Shown in pieces: positions 18,246 through 28,398 of a stretch of DNA of 64,000 nucleotides. Numbering within the stretch: the first letter of the stretch is position 1; the number at the start of each line of letters is the position of its first letter. Both the position numbers and the translations under genes were made by a program. Where the stretch lies: positions 620,001 through 684,000 of the forward strand of contig OZ246004.1 of NCBI GenBank assembly GCA_965230495.1, given 5' to 3'. This stretch comes from JACJYM01 sp965230495 (lineage in GTDB: Bacteria > Bacteroidota > Bacteroidia > Chitinophagales > Saprospiraceae). A model generated the notes under the pieces. It was not told the origin of the DNA. It saw nothing but the letters and a program-made list of their open reading frames with translations, and searched no databases.

Positions 18246-19283
18246 TTAATCCATTATAAATGGATAATCCTTTTGTAGGTAGTTATCATCGTATAATTCG
18301 GAACCTAGTGGAAAATCAGATTCTTCAGCAAATTTGTAAGCGTCATCTATTTCAGCATGTATTTTTGCTTCAATTGCTTCAATTTCTTTCTTGGTAGCAA
18401 TTTTCCCTTTTATGATTTTGTCTTCAATGATACCTATGGGGTCCTTCTCTTTATATTCTTGAAGCTCTTCTTTTGTTCTGTACTTAGCCGGGTCAGATAC
18501 AGAATGGCCTCTATATCTATAAGTTTTAATTTCCAAGAAATAAGGCCCTTTACCTGATCTAATATGATCAGCTGCTTTCTTAAGAGCGTGATGAACAGCT
18601 TCCGGATTCATTCCGTCAACAGCTTCACTAGGCATCTCATAGCCTAAACCCAGTTTATAAATATCGTTTACGTTACTTGTTCTTTTTACACTTGTCCCCA
18701 TGGCATAATGATTGTTCTCGCAGATATAGAGAACAGGAAGTTTCCAAGTCATAGCCATATTAAAAGCTTCGTGTAGTGCTCCTTGGCGAGCGGCACCATC
18801 TCCAAACATAGTAACACAAAGATTTTTTGTTTTTCGATACTTTTCCGCTAAGGCTATTCCTGTACCAATTGGAATTTGGGCACCTACAATACCATTACCA
18901 CCAAAATAATTATGTTCTGCTGAGAAGAAGTGCATACTCCCGCCTTTACCCTTTACGCAGCCTGTGGCTTTACCAAATAACTCAGCCATACAAGATCTAG
19001 AGTCCATACCTCTTGCCAAAGCAATACCATGTTGCCTATAGGCTGTGACTATTTTATCGTCAGGAGTCAAAGCTGATATTATACCTGCGGCAATAGCTTC
19101 TTGTCCTATGTATACATGTAAGAAACCTCTTATTTTTTGTTGAGAATAAGCAAGAAGAGTTCTTTCTTCAAATTTTCTTATTCTATACATCATTTCATAC
19201 CAAGACAGGTAAGTATCTTTACTAAAGCTTGCTGTTTTCTTTTTAGATCTAGAAGCTTTCGCTTTTGTAGCTGTTGTACTCAT
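18246..19283 (-). CDS. pdhA: pyruvate dehydrogenase E1 component, alpha subunit
   Basis: A 345-residue thiamine-diphosphate enzyme subunit that decarboxylates pyruvate and transfers the acetyl group to E2 lipoate. The TPP/Mg motif begins with GDGAARQGALHEAF near residue 163 and ends with ENN about 30 residues later. The phosphorylation-loop region YRYRGHSVSDPAKYR is also typical. The N-terminal 25 residues are Lys/Ser/Thr-rich and unlikely to be folded. The beta subunit and E2 are not in the window, so the complex is encoded at separate loci. A branched-chain 2-oxoacid E1 is less likely given the GKGGSMHFFS motif of PDH. Confidence 0.92.
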   Translation of the reverse strand: MSTTATKAKASRSKKKTASFSKDTYLSWYEMMYRIRKFEERTLLAYSQQKIRGFLHVYIGQEAIAAGIISALTPDDKIVTAYRQHGIALARGMDSRSCMAELFGKATGCVKGKGGSMHFFSAEHNYFGGNGIVGAQIPIGTGIALAEKYRKTKNLCVTMFGDGAARQGALHEAFNMAMTWKLPVLYICENNHYAMGTSVKRTSNVNDIYKLGLGYEMPSEAVDGMNPEAVHHALKKAADHIRSGKGPYFLEIKTYRYRGHSVSDPAKYRTKEELQEYKEKDPIGIIEDKIIKGKIATKKEIEAIEAKIHAEIDDAYKFAEESDFPLGSELYDDNYLQKDYPFIMD

Positions 19284-19303
19284 TGATAATAATATTTGAG
19301 ATG

Positions 19304-19311
19304 CAAAATTA
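19304..19311 (-). promoter_or_regulatory. -7 box of the pdhA promoter
   Basis: The minus strand reads TAATTTTG, a perfect TAnnTTTG match 20 bases upstream of the pdhA start. It lies in the 100-base divergent gap with recF. Confidence 0.5.
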
Positions 19312-19383
19312 CTATATTGAAGGCGTTTTTTCGCATTTTGTTCAATGGAATGTGTTTTGTATACACCAAGTTAAGTTTTAGAA

Positions 19384-20481
19384 TTGATAATCAGAGAGAT
19401 AAATATATCTAATTATAAAAACTATAAAAGCGAAACTTTTACTTTTCATCCTCGTGTGAATATAATTGTAGGAGAGAATGGAATGGGAAAGACCAATCTT
19501 TTAGATGCTCTGTACTATACATGTCTTGGAAAAAGCTATTTTACAAGAAGTGACAAAAATGTGGTCAGGCATGAGGAAAAATGGTTTCGACTTGAAGCTG
19601 TTTGTAGTGAAAATGATGCAAAGGAAAAAATAGAAATTGTCTACAAATCTGACGCAAGAAAAAAGATTGTTGTTTCAGGTAAGACATTGAAAAAGTTGTC
19701 TCATTATATAGGCCGTTTTCCTGCGGTAATGATTGCTCCAATGGATATTCAGATCCTGTTAGAGGGCAGTGAGAATAGAAGAGCTTTTATTGATAATACG
19801 AATATTCAAATTGATCCAATTTATCTTAATAATCTCATAAATTATACGAAAGTTTTAAAACAAAGAAATGCATATGTAAAACATGGAGCAGAGATTGGTT
19901 TTTTTGATCATAATTTAATTGATGCATTTAATCATGGTTTAATAGAGCCAGCTAAATATATTCATCTGACCAGAGATAGGAGTGTTAGGGAATTAAGTAT
20001 ATATTTTGAACAGTTTCATAACAAATTGACAAAAGGTAAGGAAAAATGTGAGCTCATATATCGATCCCAACTTTCCAGTGATAGCTTGCATGATTTACTA
20101 AAAGAGTCTTTGGAAAAGGATAAAATATTGGGTAGAACAACTTGTGGAATTCACAAGGATGATTTAAAATTTATTATGAATGAAAGGGAACTGAAAACAT
20201 ATGCCTCTCAGGGTCAATTGAAATCTTATGTTTTAGCTTTAAAGTTGGCACAATTTGAAATGCTTTTCGAAAAGAACCAAAAGATACCTATCTTTTTATT
20301 AGATGACATTTTTGCAAAATTAGATGATCAAAGAGTATTGAATCTAATTGATTTGTTGCTTTCGAATAAAAAAGGTCAAATATTTATAAGCGATACGAGT
20401 GGAAATCGATTGGCTTCTATATTAAAAAGCCAGAACATAGATTTTAAACAATTTGAAATCGAAGAGGGACGCTGTGCTTAA
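19384..20481 (+). CDS. recF: DNA replication and repair protein RecF
   Basis: A 365-residue SMC-like ATPase that loads RecA at single-strand gaps together with RecO and RecR. Walker A is GENGMGKTN near residue 31. The Walker B region is IPIFLLDDIFAKLDD near residue 300, and the signature-like segment YASQGQLKSYVLALK precedes it. The initiation codon is TTG, since no ATG lies upstream and the family N-terminus (IREINISNYKNY) begins directly after it. It is not next to dnaA or dnaN, unlike in many bacteria. Its stop overlaps by four bases the stop of a convergent outer-membrane protein gene. Confidence 0.95.
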   Translation: MIIREINISNYKNYKSETFTFHPRVNIIVGENGMGKTNLLDALYYTCLGKSYFTRSDKNVVRHEEKWFRLEAVCSENDAKEKIEIVYKSDARKKIVVSGKTLKKLSHYIGRFPAVMIAPMDIQILLEGSENRRAFIDNTNIQIDPIYLNNLINYTKVLKQRNAYVKHGAEIGFFDHNLIDAFNHGLIEPAKYIHLTRDRSVRELSIYFEQFHNKLTKGKEKCELIYRSQLSSDSLHDLLKESLEKDKILGRTTCGIHKDDLKFIMNERELKTYASQGQLKSYVLALKLAQFEMLFEKNQKIPIFLLDDIFAKLDDQRVLNLIDLLLSNKKGQIFISDTSGNRLASILKSQNIDFKQFEIEEGRCA

Positions 20482-21056
20482 AGATTATAAGCGAATCCTA
20501 CCCAATACATTAATCCTCCATAGTTGAATTTGTCAGTATCCTCGGTAAGTACATAACCAATTTGAATACCGTACTTCCACTTGTCCACTCCAGATAAATA
20601 ACCTCCGGATATTGTTGGAAAATCTATTCTCTCTCCAGATTGAATAAAAGCTCCGTTATAATAGTCATCAAAACTCATGGAAGTAAATTCAGCCTGTAAA
20701 TAAATGCTTTCTGATACAAAACCTCTGGCAAAGGCACCGATACCAAAATCAGTACTCGAAAGGCTAGGGGCATTAACAAAACTTATTTTAGAATAGAAGT
20801 ATTGAGCATTAATACCTGCCATCAAATGTTTATTTACTTTCATTCCGACTGTAGGCTTGAATGATAGGCTAAAGGAAGATCCAAAACCTATATTCCCGAA
20901 TTTTAACTCACCAAAGATTCTGTCTTTAAACTCCAACCTTTCTTCATCCAACTCCATCTTATCACGATCTCTATCTCTGCGTCTTGATCTTCTTTGTGCA
21001 TCTAATTCCTGAAGTCCAATAATGGTCAGTAAAAAGGTAATTAAGATTATTCTCAT
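20478..21056 (-). CDS. outer-membrane beta-barrel-like protein
   Basis: I place the start at the ATG at 21056, which begins a clear signal peptide (MRIILITFLLTIIGLQELDA). The frame is open up to 21263, but that stretch overlaps the ferredoxin gene antiframe and has no signal peptide. The 192-residue product has a striking charged run after cleavage (RRSRRRDRDRDK). Alternating beta strands follow, ending in a terminal aromatic-rich strand (YWVGFAYNL), as in small porin-fold outer-membrane proteins. It sits 7 bases downstream of the ferredoxin gene. Function unknown. Confidence 0.75.
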   Translation of the reverse strand: MRIILITFLLTIIGLQELDAQRRSRRRDRDRDKMELDEERLEFKDRIFGELKFGNIGFGSSFSLSFKPTVGMKVNKHLMAGINAQYFYSKISFVNAPSLSSTDFGIGAFARGFVSESIYLQAEFTSMSFDDYYNGAFIQSGERIDFPTISGGYLSGVDKWKYGIQIGYVLTEDTDKFNYGGLMYWVGFAYNL

Positions 21057-21063
21057 TCTACGA

Positions 21064-21417
21064 TTAGTTTTCGATATGTAAACGATCTTTTCGGGCCAAA
21101 AGTATCTCTTCAGATTCTTCTCGGTCAGGATCCGGGACACAACAGTCAACGGGACATACTGCTGCACATTGAGGCTCTTCATGGAAACCAACACATTCAG
21201 TGCATTTATCAGGAACAATAAAATATACCTCATCAGAAATCGGATTCTGATCGGAAGTAACATCTACCTCGTTGCCATCTTCTAATGTATAAGTGCCACT
21301 TAGTGAGGTGCCATCTTGCATTTTCCACTCTATTCCGCCTTCGTAGATCGCATTATTAGGACATTCCGGCTCGCAAGCTCCGCAGTTTATACATTCATCA
21401 GTAATAATAATTGCCAT
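21064..21417 (-). CDS. 2[4Fe-4S] dicluster ferredoxin
   Basis: A 117-residue ferredoxin. The first cluster motif is CINCGACEPECP (residues 9-20). The second, longer motif is CTECVGFHEEPQCAAVCP, with six residues between the second and third cysteine, as in Alvin/YfhL-type ferredoxins. The central part (about residues 27-70) is an insertion of roughly 40 residues compared with minimal ferredoxins. It is a cytoplasmic low-potential electron carrier; the partner enzyme is not evident. It is transcribed with the barrel protein downstream. Confidence 0.9.
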   Translation of the reverse strand: MAIIITDECINCGACEPECPNNAIYEGGIEWKMQDGTSLSGTYTLEDGNEVDVTSDQNPISDEVYFIVPDKCTECVGFHEEPQCAAVCPVDCCVPDPDREESEEILLARKDRLHIEN

Positions 21418-21481
21418 AGCAAATTCATTTCAATTCTATAATTTGATTTTGGATCTTTTATACCAAAACAAAATTGAAACG

Positions 21482-21489
21482 CAAAGATA
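21482..21489 (-). promoter_or_regulatory. -7 box of the ferredoxin promoter
   Basis: The minus strand reads TATCTTTG, a perfect TAnnTTTG match 65 bases upstream of the ferredoxin start and just past the end of the large T9SS gene. Confidence 0.45.
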
Positions 21490-21508
21490 CATTTGTTAGT
21501 TCAAGCAC

Positions 21509-24500
21509 CTAATCTATTTTTACAAATTTTGCAGATGATACAGAACCAAATTTGGAGATGATTTCCACAAAATAAACACCGTCAGGTAAATTAGAGACAT
21601 CTAATTGTTTTTCATTGCCTTGAAAGTGAAACTCTTCAGTTGACCAAATACTGCCATATTGATCTTTTATCTGTAAAATATAAGGTTCGTTATTATTGCC
21701 CAAATAATCAATCTGAATCTTGTTGGAAGAGGGATTGGGGAAAACATGTAGTTTCCGAGAACTATTTTGGACAAAAATGCCGCACACATAACTATCACAA
21801 ATCAGGTTGTCACATTCGTCATAGATGGCAATATCAACACAATTATTCTCAGGATTGAGAAAATCATCGTAACTCAACAAAAAGTTATCAATATGATATT
21901 CAAATGGAAGGTCGTTAGTGAGGTTAATTTCACCAGAGAAAATCTCATCACCCAAAGGATTCAATATCTTCATCCTTGCATAAAGATCCTCATGACAATA
22001 AAAGTCCAATGTGTTGAGTATATAGCTAAATTCCAGCATAACATAATCTGAGATATCAGCTTCTTTAAAATTGAAAACATTAATTCTGCAGTCTGTAGAG
22101 GATTCACATCTTACTTCAGGAATTATTAGTTTTCTACAGAACTTATCCCCAGCTTGGTTACATAAAGGTAGATCAATATGGAAGTCATTTTCAATGACCG
22201 TAAATAATGCTCTTATTTTGAATTGATCAAACTCGTCGTAGGAGGTATTCAAAGTAAACTCTATAATATCTAAATTTGGATTAAGTATTTCTATTTGTTT
22301 TACTGAATCACATATTTCAAATGAATGGGGTATTAGAATATAAAAATCCAGATAATAGGTGATAGACGTATCTGTAGATTCTCCCAGGCATATTTGTTCA
22401 TTGTAATAACACAAATTATTACCAATGGTCATGCTATCACAAGGCGTTTCGTCATTTTCTATAACAGAGCAATCTATAAAACTAATATCTAGATCATCAG
22501 ATCTGTAATGACAATCATCTTTCCATCCTTCTAGAAATAAGATTCCATTGAAATTAGTGTCGATTGTTACGCCTTCAACATTACCATTTCCTGAACTCCA
22601 AATAAATTCCTGACCTAAAGAGTCCGAGTAGATCCAATTCCATGAGTTCATTTCAATGCCAGGGTCAGGAATATTATAAGAAGATAACAATGTGTCAAGA
22701 CATATTTCGTAACAACCGGATATGTTGTCAAGGTTTATCTTGTCTAATTGTAAGAATATGTCAGTACTACTTGAGCAACCATTCTGAGAGGTGTAGTTAG
22801 CCGATATTTCTTGAGAATTATATATCCTCAGGGTGTCATAGAAATCAGGAAAAATCGATTCTCCATACCAAAAAATTGGACTCAATTCATTAACTGAAAC
22901 CAGATAACTTACGGGATCACAATTCTCTTTAAGTATTGTTATTTGGGGGTTGTCGGGTTCTTCCAATACGAATGTGGTGTCATATGCAACTGCACATTGA
23001 TTGTCGAGATTGTTGTCCCAAGCCTCTACTCTTATTTGATAGTTGCCAGGATTAGTAATAGAAATTTTTCGACCACTTGAGAAGTAAGTATCATTCACAT
23101 ACCATTGGTATTTGAAGTTCTCACTGGGGCTAATGTAAAGGTTTCGAATACCGCAGCTATCGGATGAAATGCCGATTCCATTTTCAATAGGGTCAGAAAA
23201 CTCGGCAATGATATCTTCTGTCTTATATGTACATCCGTGCTCATCTTCAATTTCTAAATTAAAGATCCCGTCTTGAAGAATTAATATCGAATCTTGTCCT
23301 CCTTCGAAATAAGATGGAGACCAGTTATAGTTAGTGATTAACGATCCGGATAATTCGGAGAATTTAACAAAAAGAGTATCGTTACATGCGGATGAGTCTA
23401 TACTAAAAATTCCGTCCAAAATATTTTCTCGGAGTTTGATGTCTTTAGCAATCTCATATTGACATCTATGGATATCTGTTATCTGAAGTTCAATAGTGTG
23501 AGTAAGTGTATCGCCAAAAACTTTTTCGGGAGTTATCAATCTACTATAGGAACTATCATTAAAGTTCCATAAGATAAAATCTATAAGACTTGAATCCAAG
23601 TTGGGTTTTAATTTAATGAGAGCATCTTCACAGTCATTTAGCAGTTGAAAATCTGCTTCAGGCGTTTCAGGTGTTTTAAAGGAAAACTCATAATCTTCGC
23701 AATCCATAAAAATATGATCAAAGGTAATATCCAGAAAAGCAGTATATTCTGTATTCGCCTCCAATCCATAAATGGTAACAGAATCTCCTGTGAATTCTTG
23801 GTTGTCAAATATCCATTTTACGTTGGGTATTTCTTGTGTATAATATCGAGATCTATCAATTAAAAGAGCATCATACTTTCCTGAATCAGATGAGCAAAAA
23901 AAGTCAACTTTTACATTTTCTAAATACGGAAATATTACATCCTTTTTCACATTAGCAATACAAAATTCTTCATCTGAACCTCCAATGTTTAAGCAATGAT
24001 AATTGAATCCGGCACCATATATTCCGGGTTCAGGTATTTCAAAAGTAAAGGGTCCATAATCTTCTGGTCCATTTATAGGAATAGAATCAATAATGCCTTC
24101 AGGCCCCAAAATATACCATTGAGGATTTTCAGTGAACTTCAGGTCGATAAATCCCGAAAATGTAAATGTGCTACAAGTAGGTGTTTCGATCTGAATATTA
24201 TAATCAAAGTTAATACACTCACACCTTGGATTTACGCCAATATCATCACCACATTTAATAATGAAGCCAGTTGTAGAAACACAACTAGATGTGTCTATCA
24301 TAGTTACGTTGACAGAAATCTGCTCAATAATGTCTTGTTGGTTGATAACAATATGATACGAATCATCTGATCCGTAACCTTCTTTAACGACTTGATTATT
24401 TTTTGACCAGATATAGTAATTGTCATCTTTCTGAACATCAACAAAAATCTCTACATCTTCAAAATCAGTATAATTACAAGCGTCGATATGTTCATTGGAA

Positions 24501-26965
24501 AAAAGGGTTATTTCTTCTTTTTCATTAACTATAATTGTCTTCTTAGCAATATAGTGACCTAAACATCCATTGGCGTCAAATACTTCCACAAAAATTTCAT
24601 ATTTTCCTTTGGTGAAAAATCTATCAGTATGGTAATATTCGTGGCTATTGATCTGTTTTTTTTCATCAACAAACCAGTTTATCTCAGTAAACAATTCCGT
24701 ATTGATTTCGAAGTTTACCTCTTCATTAATACAGACAGTATCAGGACCTGTTAATAACAGATCAAACGACTTGAAATTAATGGTCTTCTCTATTTCAACA
24801 AATGAGTCACATTGAATGGCTCGACCTATTAAAGTTGCTTCTGTCAAGTTTGGTACATGATACCAGATTATTTCAATGTTTTCAGTATGAATCTCATCAA
24901 TTATACTGCCACAATAGGATGGTACGATCTCCCAAGAATCTAATTTAAAAGGGTTTTCAGAGGTTAGGCTATATCTTTCGTATGAGTCTTGGCACACAAT
25001 TGTATCACCAACTAATTGGATATCGGAGCTTTGATAGAGCGTGATTTGAGATTCTCCATAAATCGAAGTACATTCTGAAGAATTGATGTATGTTCCGGTA
25101 ACAGAAAGGTTAAATTCACCAGTAATATCCGGAAATTCAATATAAATATTGCATCCTTCGTAGGTATTTGATATTTGGTTGCCAGTTAAAATCCAAGTGT
25201 AAACAATATTATCATCACAAGGAACGGAGTAAATGGAGGAATTAGCCTTACATAGGTTTTCTAGGCCATTGATAATAACTTCATTGCTAATTACACTAAA
25301 GTTAAAATAGTTACATATTGGACGACCATCTACTAGTACTTCAAGATTGTACTCGCCCGGATTCAGAGTGTTATCAATTAGCAAAGCGTTACTTCCATTT
25401 TGATTAGCTACCAGTTGACCAAAACTGTTGTATATATACCATTCTATTTCTCTGTTGGTACCCTCGACATATATATTGAAGTCTTCATATTGACAGTACA
25501 GGTCATCTCCATCAATATTTACAACTTCCAAAGAGAAATGTGATGTCGAAAAGCAGGGTAGAATTTCGCTATTTACTGATAAACCAATATCAATAGTTCC
25601 AACAAAGTCGGAACTATTCAGTTCAAGATATGAGCGAGTAGGGTCTGTAAATGTATACAGACCACTGTTGGCATTAGAGTTAGTAGTTAACTCCCAATTA
25701 TAAAAATTTAGAATATTTTTGTCAATAGCTTCAAAGCTTACCGTTTCTCCAGAACATATCACTGAAGGGCCAGTTATTTTAGCTTGAGGTTGAATCACGG
25801 AAATGGAGATTCTTTGATTACAAAACTCATTGGGATCAAAGCACTGATTAGACAATACATCAATTATTAATTCATCGGAGGAGAAGTTTTCTAGGAATAA
25901 TATTTCCAGAATAGAGTCATTGACAATTTGAAGATTAACATTCTGAGGAGAATGAAGTTCGTAATTATCACAATAGGTGTTTACAGGAATTTGTATGGTA
26001 TCACTCACACATAAGAATTGAGAACATACTTCAATAATTTGAAATTCCTCTTTTACGGTAATAGTGTCAAAGAATAACGCACTTCTGCATTTGGGGTTGT
26101 CATTCAAAAAATAACCCAGTGATACTTGATAAGTACCTGGTTTAAAATCATGAGCTAGATCAGCGGATTTGAATTGTGTAGATGTCGAATCGTCTTTCAC
26201 AATCCAGATGAAAGACCCAATACTCGGATCTAATTCTATAAAATCACTTGTGTTGATTAGCGTTATGGCATCGTCATTACTACATAGAAGTGAAGGAGTT
26301 TCGAAGGAGGGAACAGAGGTGAAGTTTTTAATTTCAATTTTCTTACATTCTTTTACTGTACAAGTGTTATGTTCATCTGAGATATCAAGACATAAATCAA
26401 AAATTCCAAATGTATCAATTGTAATTTCACTATTCAGTATAAAAGCGTTAACTGTTAAGAAATTAGAGGTGATGTTTGTCTGTTTGGGGGTGTATTCTCC
26501 TAGGCTCCAGTTTATCTCACACTCCTGGCATTTAACAATATTTGAAAGTGATAATTTATCTCCTAGGCATAAGAAATCCGGAACCGATATATTTTCTATA
26601 TCTGTTAAATAGGAAGTTGTAGAATGTCCAAGAATAACTATTTCATCAAAGCAATTGCTTATTTTGAATCCATCATTAAATAAACTGACATTAAAATTAA
26701 GGTGTCCAGGAGAATCGATATTAATTGTGATGGCATCATCACTAATCAAATAATTATTAAAAATTGTTATTTCTCCATTGACATCAGTGAACTGAGCGTT
26801 AAATATAATTTTGTCAAAGTCCAGATCGTTAAAGACTTTTATTTGTACTTCATCATCAGAGGTACATGCTACGGGTTCAAACATAAGTTGACAATCCGAA
26901 GAGAATAATTTGCCGCATAGGCAAAGGATACACAAGAGGAGGGAGGGAATTCTTGTATTGTTCAT
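21509..26965 (-). CDS. giant T9SS-secreted PKD-like repeat protein
   Basis: An 1,818-residue protein with a signal peptide (SLLLCILCLCGKLFSSDC). A long series of PKD/Ig-like beta-sandwich modules follows; their recurring elements include TVCINEEVNFEI, SVICSGETVSFEA and repeated paired cysteines. The last 80 residues form a type A T9SS sorting domain: LHVFPNPSSNKIQIDY, then LPDGVYFVEI and a final basic strand. It should cross the outer membrane by the Por system and end up surface-attached or released. No catalytic domain is visible, so an adhesin or matrix role is possible, but this is inference. Preceded by about 270 AT-rich bases without a gene. Confidence 0.85.
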   Translation of the reverse strand: MNNTRIPSLLLCILCLCGKLFSSDCQLMFEPVACTSDDEVQIKVFNDLDFDKIIFNAQFTDVNGEITIFNNYLISDDAITINIDSPGHLNFNVSLFNDGFKISNCFDEIVILGHSTTSYLTDIENISVPDFLCLGDKLSLSNIVKCQECEINWSLGEYTPKQTNITSNFLTVNAFILNSEITIDTFGIFDLCLDISDEHNTCTVKECKKIEIKNFTSVPSFETPSLLCSNDDAITLINTSDFIELDPSIGSFIWIVKDDSTSTQFKSADLAHDFKPGTYQVSLGYFLNDNPKCRSALFFDTITVKEEFQIIEVCSQFLCVSDTIQIPVNTYCDNYELHSPQNVNLQIVNDSILEILFLENFSSDELIIDVLSNQCFDPNEFCNQRISISVIQPQAKITGPSVICSGETVSFEAIDKNILNFYNWELTTNSNANSGLYTFTDPTRSYLELNSSDFVGTIDIGLSVNSEILPCFSTSHFSLEVVNIDGDDLYCQYEDFNIYVEGTNREIEWYIYNSFGQLVANQNGSNALLIDNTLNPGEYNLEVLVDGRPICNYFNFSVISNEVIINGLENLCKANSSIYSVPCDDNIVYTWILTGNQISNTYEGCNIYIEFPDITGEFNLSVTGTYINSSECTSIYGESQITLYQSSDIQLVGDTIVCQDSYERYSLTSENPFKLDSWEIVPSYCGSIIDEIHTENIEIIWYHVPNLTEATLIGRAIQCDSFVEIEKTINFKSFDLLLTGPDTVCINEEVNFEINTELFTEINWFVDEKKQINSHEYYHTDRFFTKGKYEIFVEVFDANGCLGHYIAKKTIIVNEKEEITLFSNEHIDACNYTDFEDVEIFVDVQKDDNYYIWSKNNQVVKEGYGSDDSYHIVINQQDIIEQISVNVTMIDTSSCVSTTGFIIKCGDDIGVNPRCECINFDYNIQIETPTCSTFTFSGFIDLKFTENPQWYILGPEGIIDSIPINGPEDYGPFTFEIPEPGIYGAGFNYHCLNIGGSDEEFCIANVKKDVIFPYLENVKVDFFCSSDSGKYDALLIDRSRYYTQEIPNVKWIFDNQEFTGDSVTIYGLEANTEYTAFLDITFDHIFMDCEDYEFSFKTPETPEADFQLLNDCEDALIKLKPNLDSSLIDFILWNFNDSSYSRLITPEKVFGDTLTHTIELQITDIHRCQYEIAKDIKLRENILDGIFSIDSSACNDTLFVKFSELSGSLITNYNWSPSYFEGGQDSILILQDGIFNLEIEDEHGCTYKTEDIIAEFSDPIENGIGISSDSCGIRNLYISPSENFKYQWYVNDTYFSSGRKISITNPGNYQIRVEAWDNNLDNQCAVAYDTTFVLEEPDNPQITILKENCDPVSYLVSVNELSPIFWYGESIFPDFYDTLRIYNSQEISANYTSQNGCSSSTDIFLQLDKINLDNISGCYEICLDTLLSSYNIPDPGIEMNSWNWIYSDSLGQEFIWSSGNGNVEGVTIDTNFNGILFLEGWKDDCHYRSDDLDISFIDCSVIENDETPCDSMTIGNNLCYYNEQICLGESTDTSITYYLDFYILIPHSFEICDSVKQIEILNPNLDIIEFTLNTSYDEFDQFKIRALFTVIENDFHIDLPLCNQAGDKFCRKLIIPEVRCESSTDCRINVFNFKEADISDYVMLEFSYILNTLDFYCHEDLYARMKILNPLGDEIFSGEINLTNDLPFEYHIDNFLLSYDDFLNPENNCVDIAIYDECDNLICDSYVCGIFVQNSSRKLHVFPNPSSNKIQIDYLGNNNEPYILQIKDQYGSIWSTEEFHFQGNEKQLDVSNLPDGVYFVEIISKFGSVSSAKFVKID

Positions 26966-27233
26966 GGTTAACGATTTTTATAAAATTATGACCAAATAAT
27001 CATATTAGCAATAAATCGGATGTTAAATCTGGGATAACTAAAATTCATTACATATAATTCTTATATATATGTTATTTTTACATATAATTACGAATCATGC
27101 CAAGAAGTATGAATAAATACTCTTATTATTGATAGTATGAAATCTGGATTTTTGCTGCGTGATTAATTGCTTTTTTTTACAAATAACAGCAAAAAGTCAC
27201 TTTTGGGGTATTACTGATTAACGTATTTATTAA

Positions 27234-28082
27234 ATGAAAAAGCAGAATAATTTAAATGTTGCATATGCAACTTTTTCCATAAGTCTAGTACTATTGTTAA
27301 GTGCTATTTTTATTATCATTTTTCTGCATTCAAACAATATATCTAATATTCTTAAAGAAAAACTTAGTGTTATAGTTGAGTTGAATTCAAGGGAAGCCTC
27401 TGATGTTAATGATATAATATCTATTCTTCTGTCCAAGGAGGAAGTAATTGCTTCAAGTGTTAAAATTGTAAAATCAGAAGAGGCATTGGATATTATGGAG
27501 CTTGATAATGAAGTTATTGAAAATATCGGAAACCCCTTTTTGGATGTCCTTTCTTTTAATATCAAGAGTCAATTTTATACAGACGAGTTTTTGACTAATG
27601 TTTCTGACGAGTTGATGAAAATAGATATTGTAAATAATGTGTTTTACGAAAATAATACTATTGAAAATCTCAAGTCCAACATTAGGTATATATCTTTTTT
27701 TATTTTCTTTTTGGCAATAATCTTTCTTATTCTAGCTATTATAATCATTTATAATACAATAAGTATGAAACTATATGCCGATAGATGGGAAATTAAAACT
27801 ATGCAGATGATAGGAGCCAAGGATAGTTTCATCAGAATGCCTTATTTACATAAGGCAAGAATAATTGCTTGGAGATCATTTTTGATTTCTTTTTTCGGAG
27901 TCTTTTTGGTTCTAGGTATTTTACTTTACTACAGTGACATTGCAATGGCACTCATTAGATGGGAGTTCTTTCTTGTAACTATTGTTATCATCTTGCTTAT
28001 TGCGTTTTTAATAACGGGTATTTCTACGTTTAATGCTGTCAATAAATATTTAAATAGGCCGAGGACAGAACTATATTCATAA
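27234..28082 (+). CDS. ftsX: cell division protein FtsX
   Basis: A 282-residue inner-membrane protein with the FtsX topology. There is one N-terminal transmembrane helix (residues about 15-34), a periplasmic domain of about 120 residues, then three C-terminal helices (about 146-180, 208-230 and 245-265). The cytoplasmic loop has WEIKTMQMIGAKDSFIRMP, the conserved coupling segment. With the ATPase FtsE it controls peptidoglycan hydrolases at the septum; ftsE is not adjacent, as is common in Bacteroidota. It heads a conserved cluster with DUF3098, uppP and truB. Confidence 0.9.
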   Translation: MKKQNNLNVAYATFSISLVLLLSAIFIIIFLHSNNISNILKEKLSVIVELNSREASDVNDIISILLSKEEVIASSVKIVKSEEALDIMELDNEVIENIGNPFLDVLSFNIKSQFYTDEFLTNVSDELMKIDIVNNVFYENNTIENLKSNIRYISFFIFFLAIIFLILAIIIIYNTISMKLYADRWEIKTMQMIGAKDSFIRMPYLHKARIIAWRSFLISFFGVFLVLGILLYYSDIAMALIRWEFFLVTIVIILLIAFLITGISTFNAVNKYLNRPRTELYS

Positions 28083-28088
28083 TAATAT

Positions 28089-28096
28089 TACTTTTG
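28089..28096 (+). promoter_or_regulatory. internal -7 box ahead of DUF3098-uppP-truB
   Basis: TACTTTTG matches TAnnTTTG just after the ftsX stop and 24 bases before the next start codon. This would allow the last three genes to be transcribed without ftsX. Confidence 0.35.
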
Positions 28097-28119
28097 TTAT
28101 TAATTCTAAAAGGAAAAAA

Positions 28120-28389
28120 ATGTCAAAGAATACGACCAAATCTCATGAAACATCTAATATGAAAGCAGAGGAAGGAGGGTTGCTTTTTGGGAAGAAGAAT
28201 TATATGATCATTGGCTTGGGTTTAATACTAATGGTTATTGGTTATTTTTTGATGTCTGGAGGTAGTATGCCTAGCAGGGATGTATGGGATGAGAGTTTGA
28301 TTTATTCTCCAGTAAGGTTGACCATTGCTCCTATTTTTATTTTAGTAGGGCTTGGTTTACAGGTTTATGCAATTTTCGCAAAGAAATAA
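28120..28389 (+). CDS. DUF3098 family small membrane protein
   Basis: An 89-residue protein with a polar N-terminus (residues 1-22) and two transmembrane helices (about 30-47 and 67-86). The connecting loop contains SGGSMPSRDVWDESLIYS, and residues 24-30 (FGKKNYM) open the domain. This is the DUF3098 pattern, found in Bacteroidota between ftsX and uppP. Its function is not known, but its fixed position suggests a link to envelope or division. It starts 38 bases after ftsX and ends 10 bases before uppP. Confidence 0.85.
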   Translation: MSKNTTKSHETSNMKAEEGGLLFGKKNYMIIGLGLILMVIGYFLMSGGSMPSRDVWDESLIYSPVRLTIAPIFILVGLGLQVYAIFAKK

Positions 28390-28398
28390 TTCTATTTA

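Noticed and set aside
21057..21263. N-terminal extension of the barrel protein gene through the ferredoxin region
   Set aside because: It overlaps a well-supported ferredoxin gene, and the signal peptide begins only at the ATG at 21056.
23645..24370. Rightward frames of 72 and 124 codons within the 1,818-residue gene
   Set aside because: They are shadows of the long leftward coding sequence, with no promoter, start signal or protein-like motif.
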